From positions 1-22,364 of the forward strand of contig CAZKXU010000055.1 in the NCBI GenBank assembly GCA_964556665.1: 22,364 nt of DNA, read 5' to 3'. Positions 22,316 to 22,364 of this stretch are shown here, one piece after another. This stretch comes from CAZKXU01 sp964556665. Lineage in GTDB: Bacteria; Bdellovibrionota_C; UBA2361; CAZKXU01. A program made the translations under genes and the position numbers. The notes under the pieces are model-generated. The model was not told the DNA's origin. It made no database searches and saw nothing but the letters and a program-made list of their open reading frames with translations. Each line of letters opens with the position of its first letter. Position 1 is the first letter of the stretch.

Positions 22316-22364
22316 TGCTCCTCCAAATAAGTTTTTTCACGTCTAGCATCACATCGTTGCCCCA

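Noticed and set aside
22316..22364. Sequence after the acyl-CoA dehydrogenase gene
   Set aside because: The 49 bases to the window edge show no hairpin, start codon with ribosome-binding site or other feature.

Overview
The window looks like chromosomal DNA of a Gram-negative bacterium. It has lipobox-bearing lipoproteins, an Omp85-type outer-membrane barrel, MEP-pathway isoprenoid synthesis (IspF), SecG and a long-chain-type acyl-CoA dehydrogenase. Base composition is moderately AT-rich. Short palindromic repeats sit between genes, and GTG or TTG starts occur beside ATG. No phage, transposase, CRISPR array or plasmid gene is visible. I cannot name the organism; a deltaproteobacterial or Bdellovibrionota-like lineage is a guess from gene content only.

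Layout. 1-5429 (+): the end of an SDR oxidoreductase, a TPR lipoprotein, an unrecognised 335-residue protein with its own promoter and palindrome, a membrane-anchored family 2 glycosyltransferase and an AsnB-type amidotransferase. This resembles a surface-glycan or envelope locus. 5430-5661: a convergent intergenic region holding three palindromic elements. 5662-8643 (-): replicative helicase dnaB followed after 6 bases by a multi-spanning ArnT/PMT-like glycosyltransferase. 8765-9954 (-): a NYN-nuclease-like protein and msrA. 10077-12400: an L,D-transpeptidase-like lipoprotein lacking the catalytic Cys, divergent from a lytic transglycosylase lipoprotein, then overlapping ispF and abutting folB. 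12471-13124 (-): purN. 13163-15454: three secreted proteins of unknown function plus cutA. 15455-18059 (+): a B12-binding-type radical SAM protein whose C-terminal tail is encoded by an inserted repeat, then an Mrp-type ATPase. 18091-18638 (+): secG and a tRNA-Leu. 18685-20394 (-): a single-POTRA Omp85-like barrel. 20573-22315 (+): a VLCAD-like acyl-CoA dehydrogenase.

Most genes are housekeeping or envelope functions, and I see no convincing new multi-gene defence or mobile system. The points most worth a second look are: the tRNA-Leu anticodon reads AAG where the secG-linked tRNA in E. coli is Leu(GAG); a degenerate L,D-transpeptidase sits opposite a muramidase-like lipoprotein; the radical SAM tail is repeat-encoded; and two hairpins at 5555-5657 differ by a compensatory base-pair change.

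Start sites were revised where a Shine-Dalgarno sequence and the family length agreed (msrA, the L,D-transpeptidase-like gene, the lytic transglycosylase, the 121-residue secreted protein and the acyl-CoA dehydrogenase). All identifications are by eye from motifs; no database search was run.
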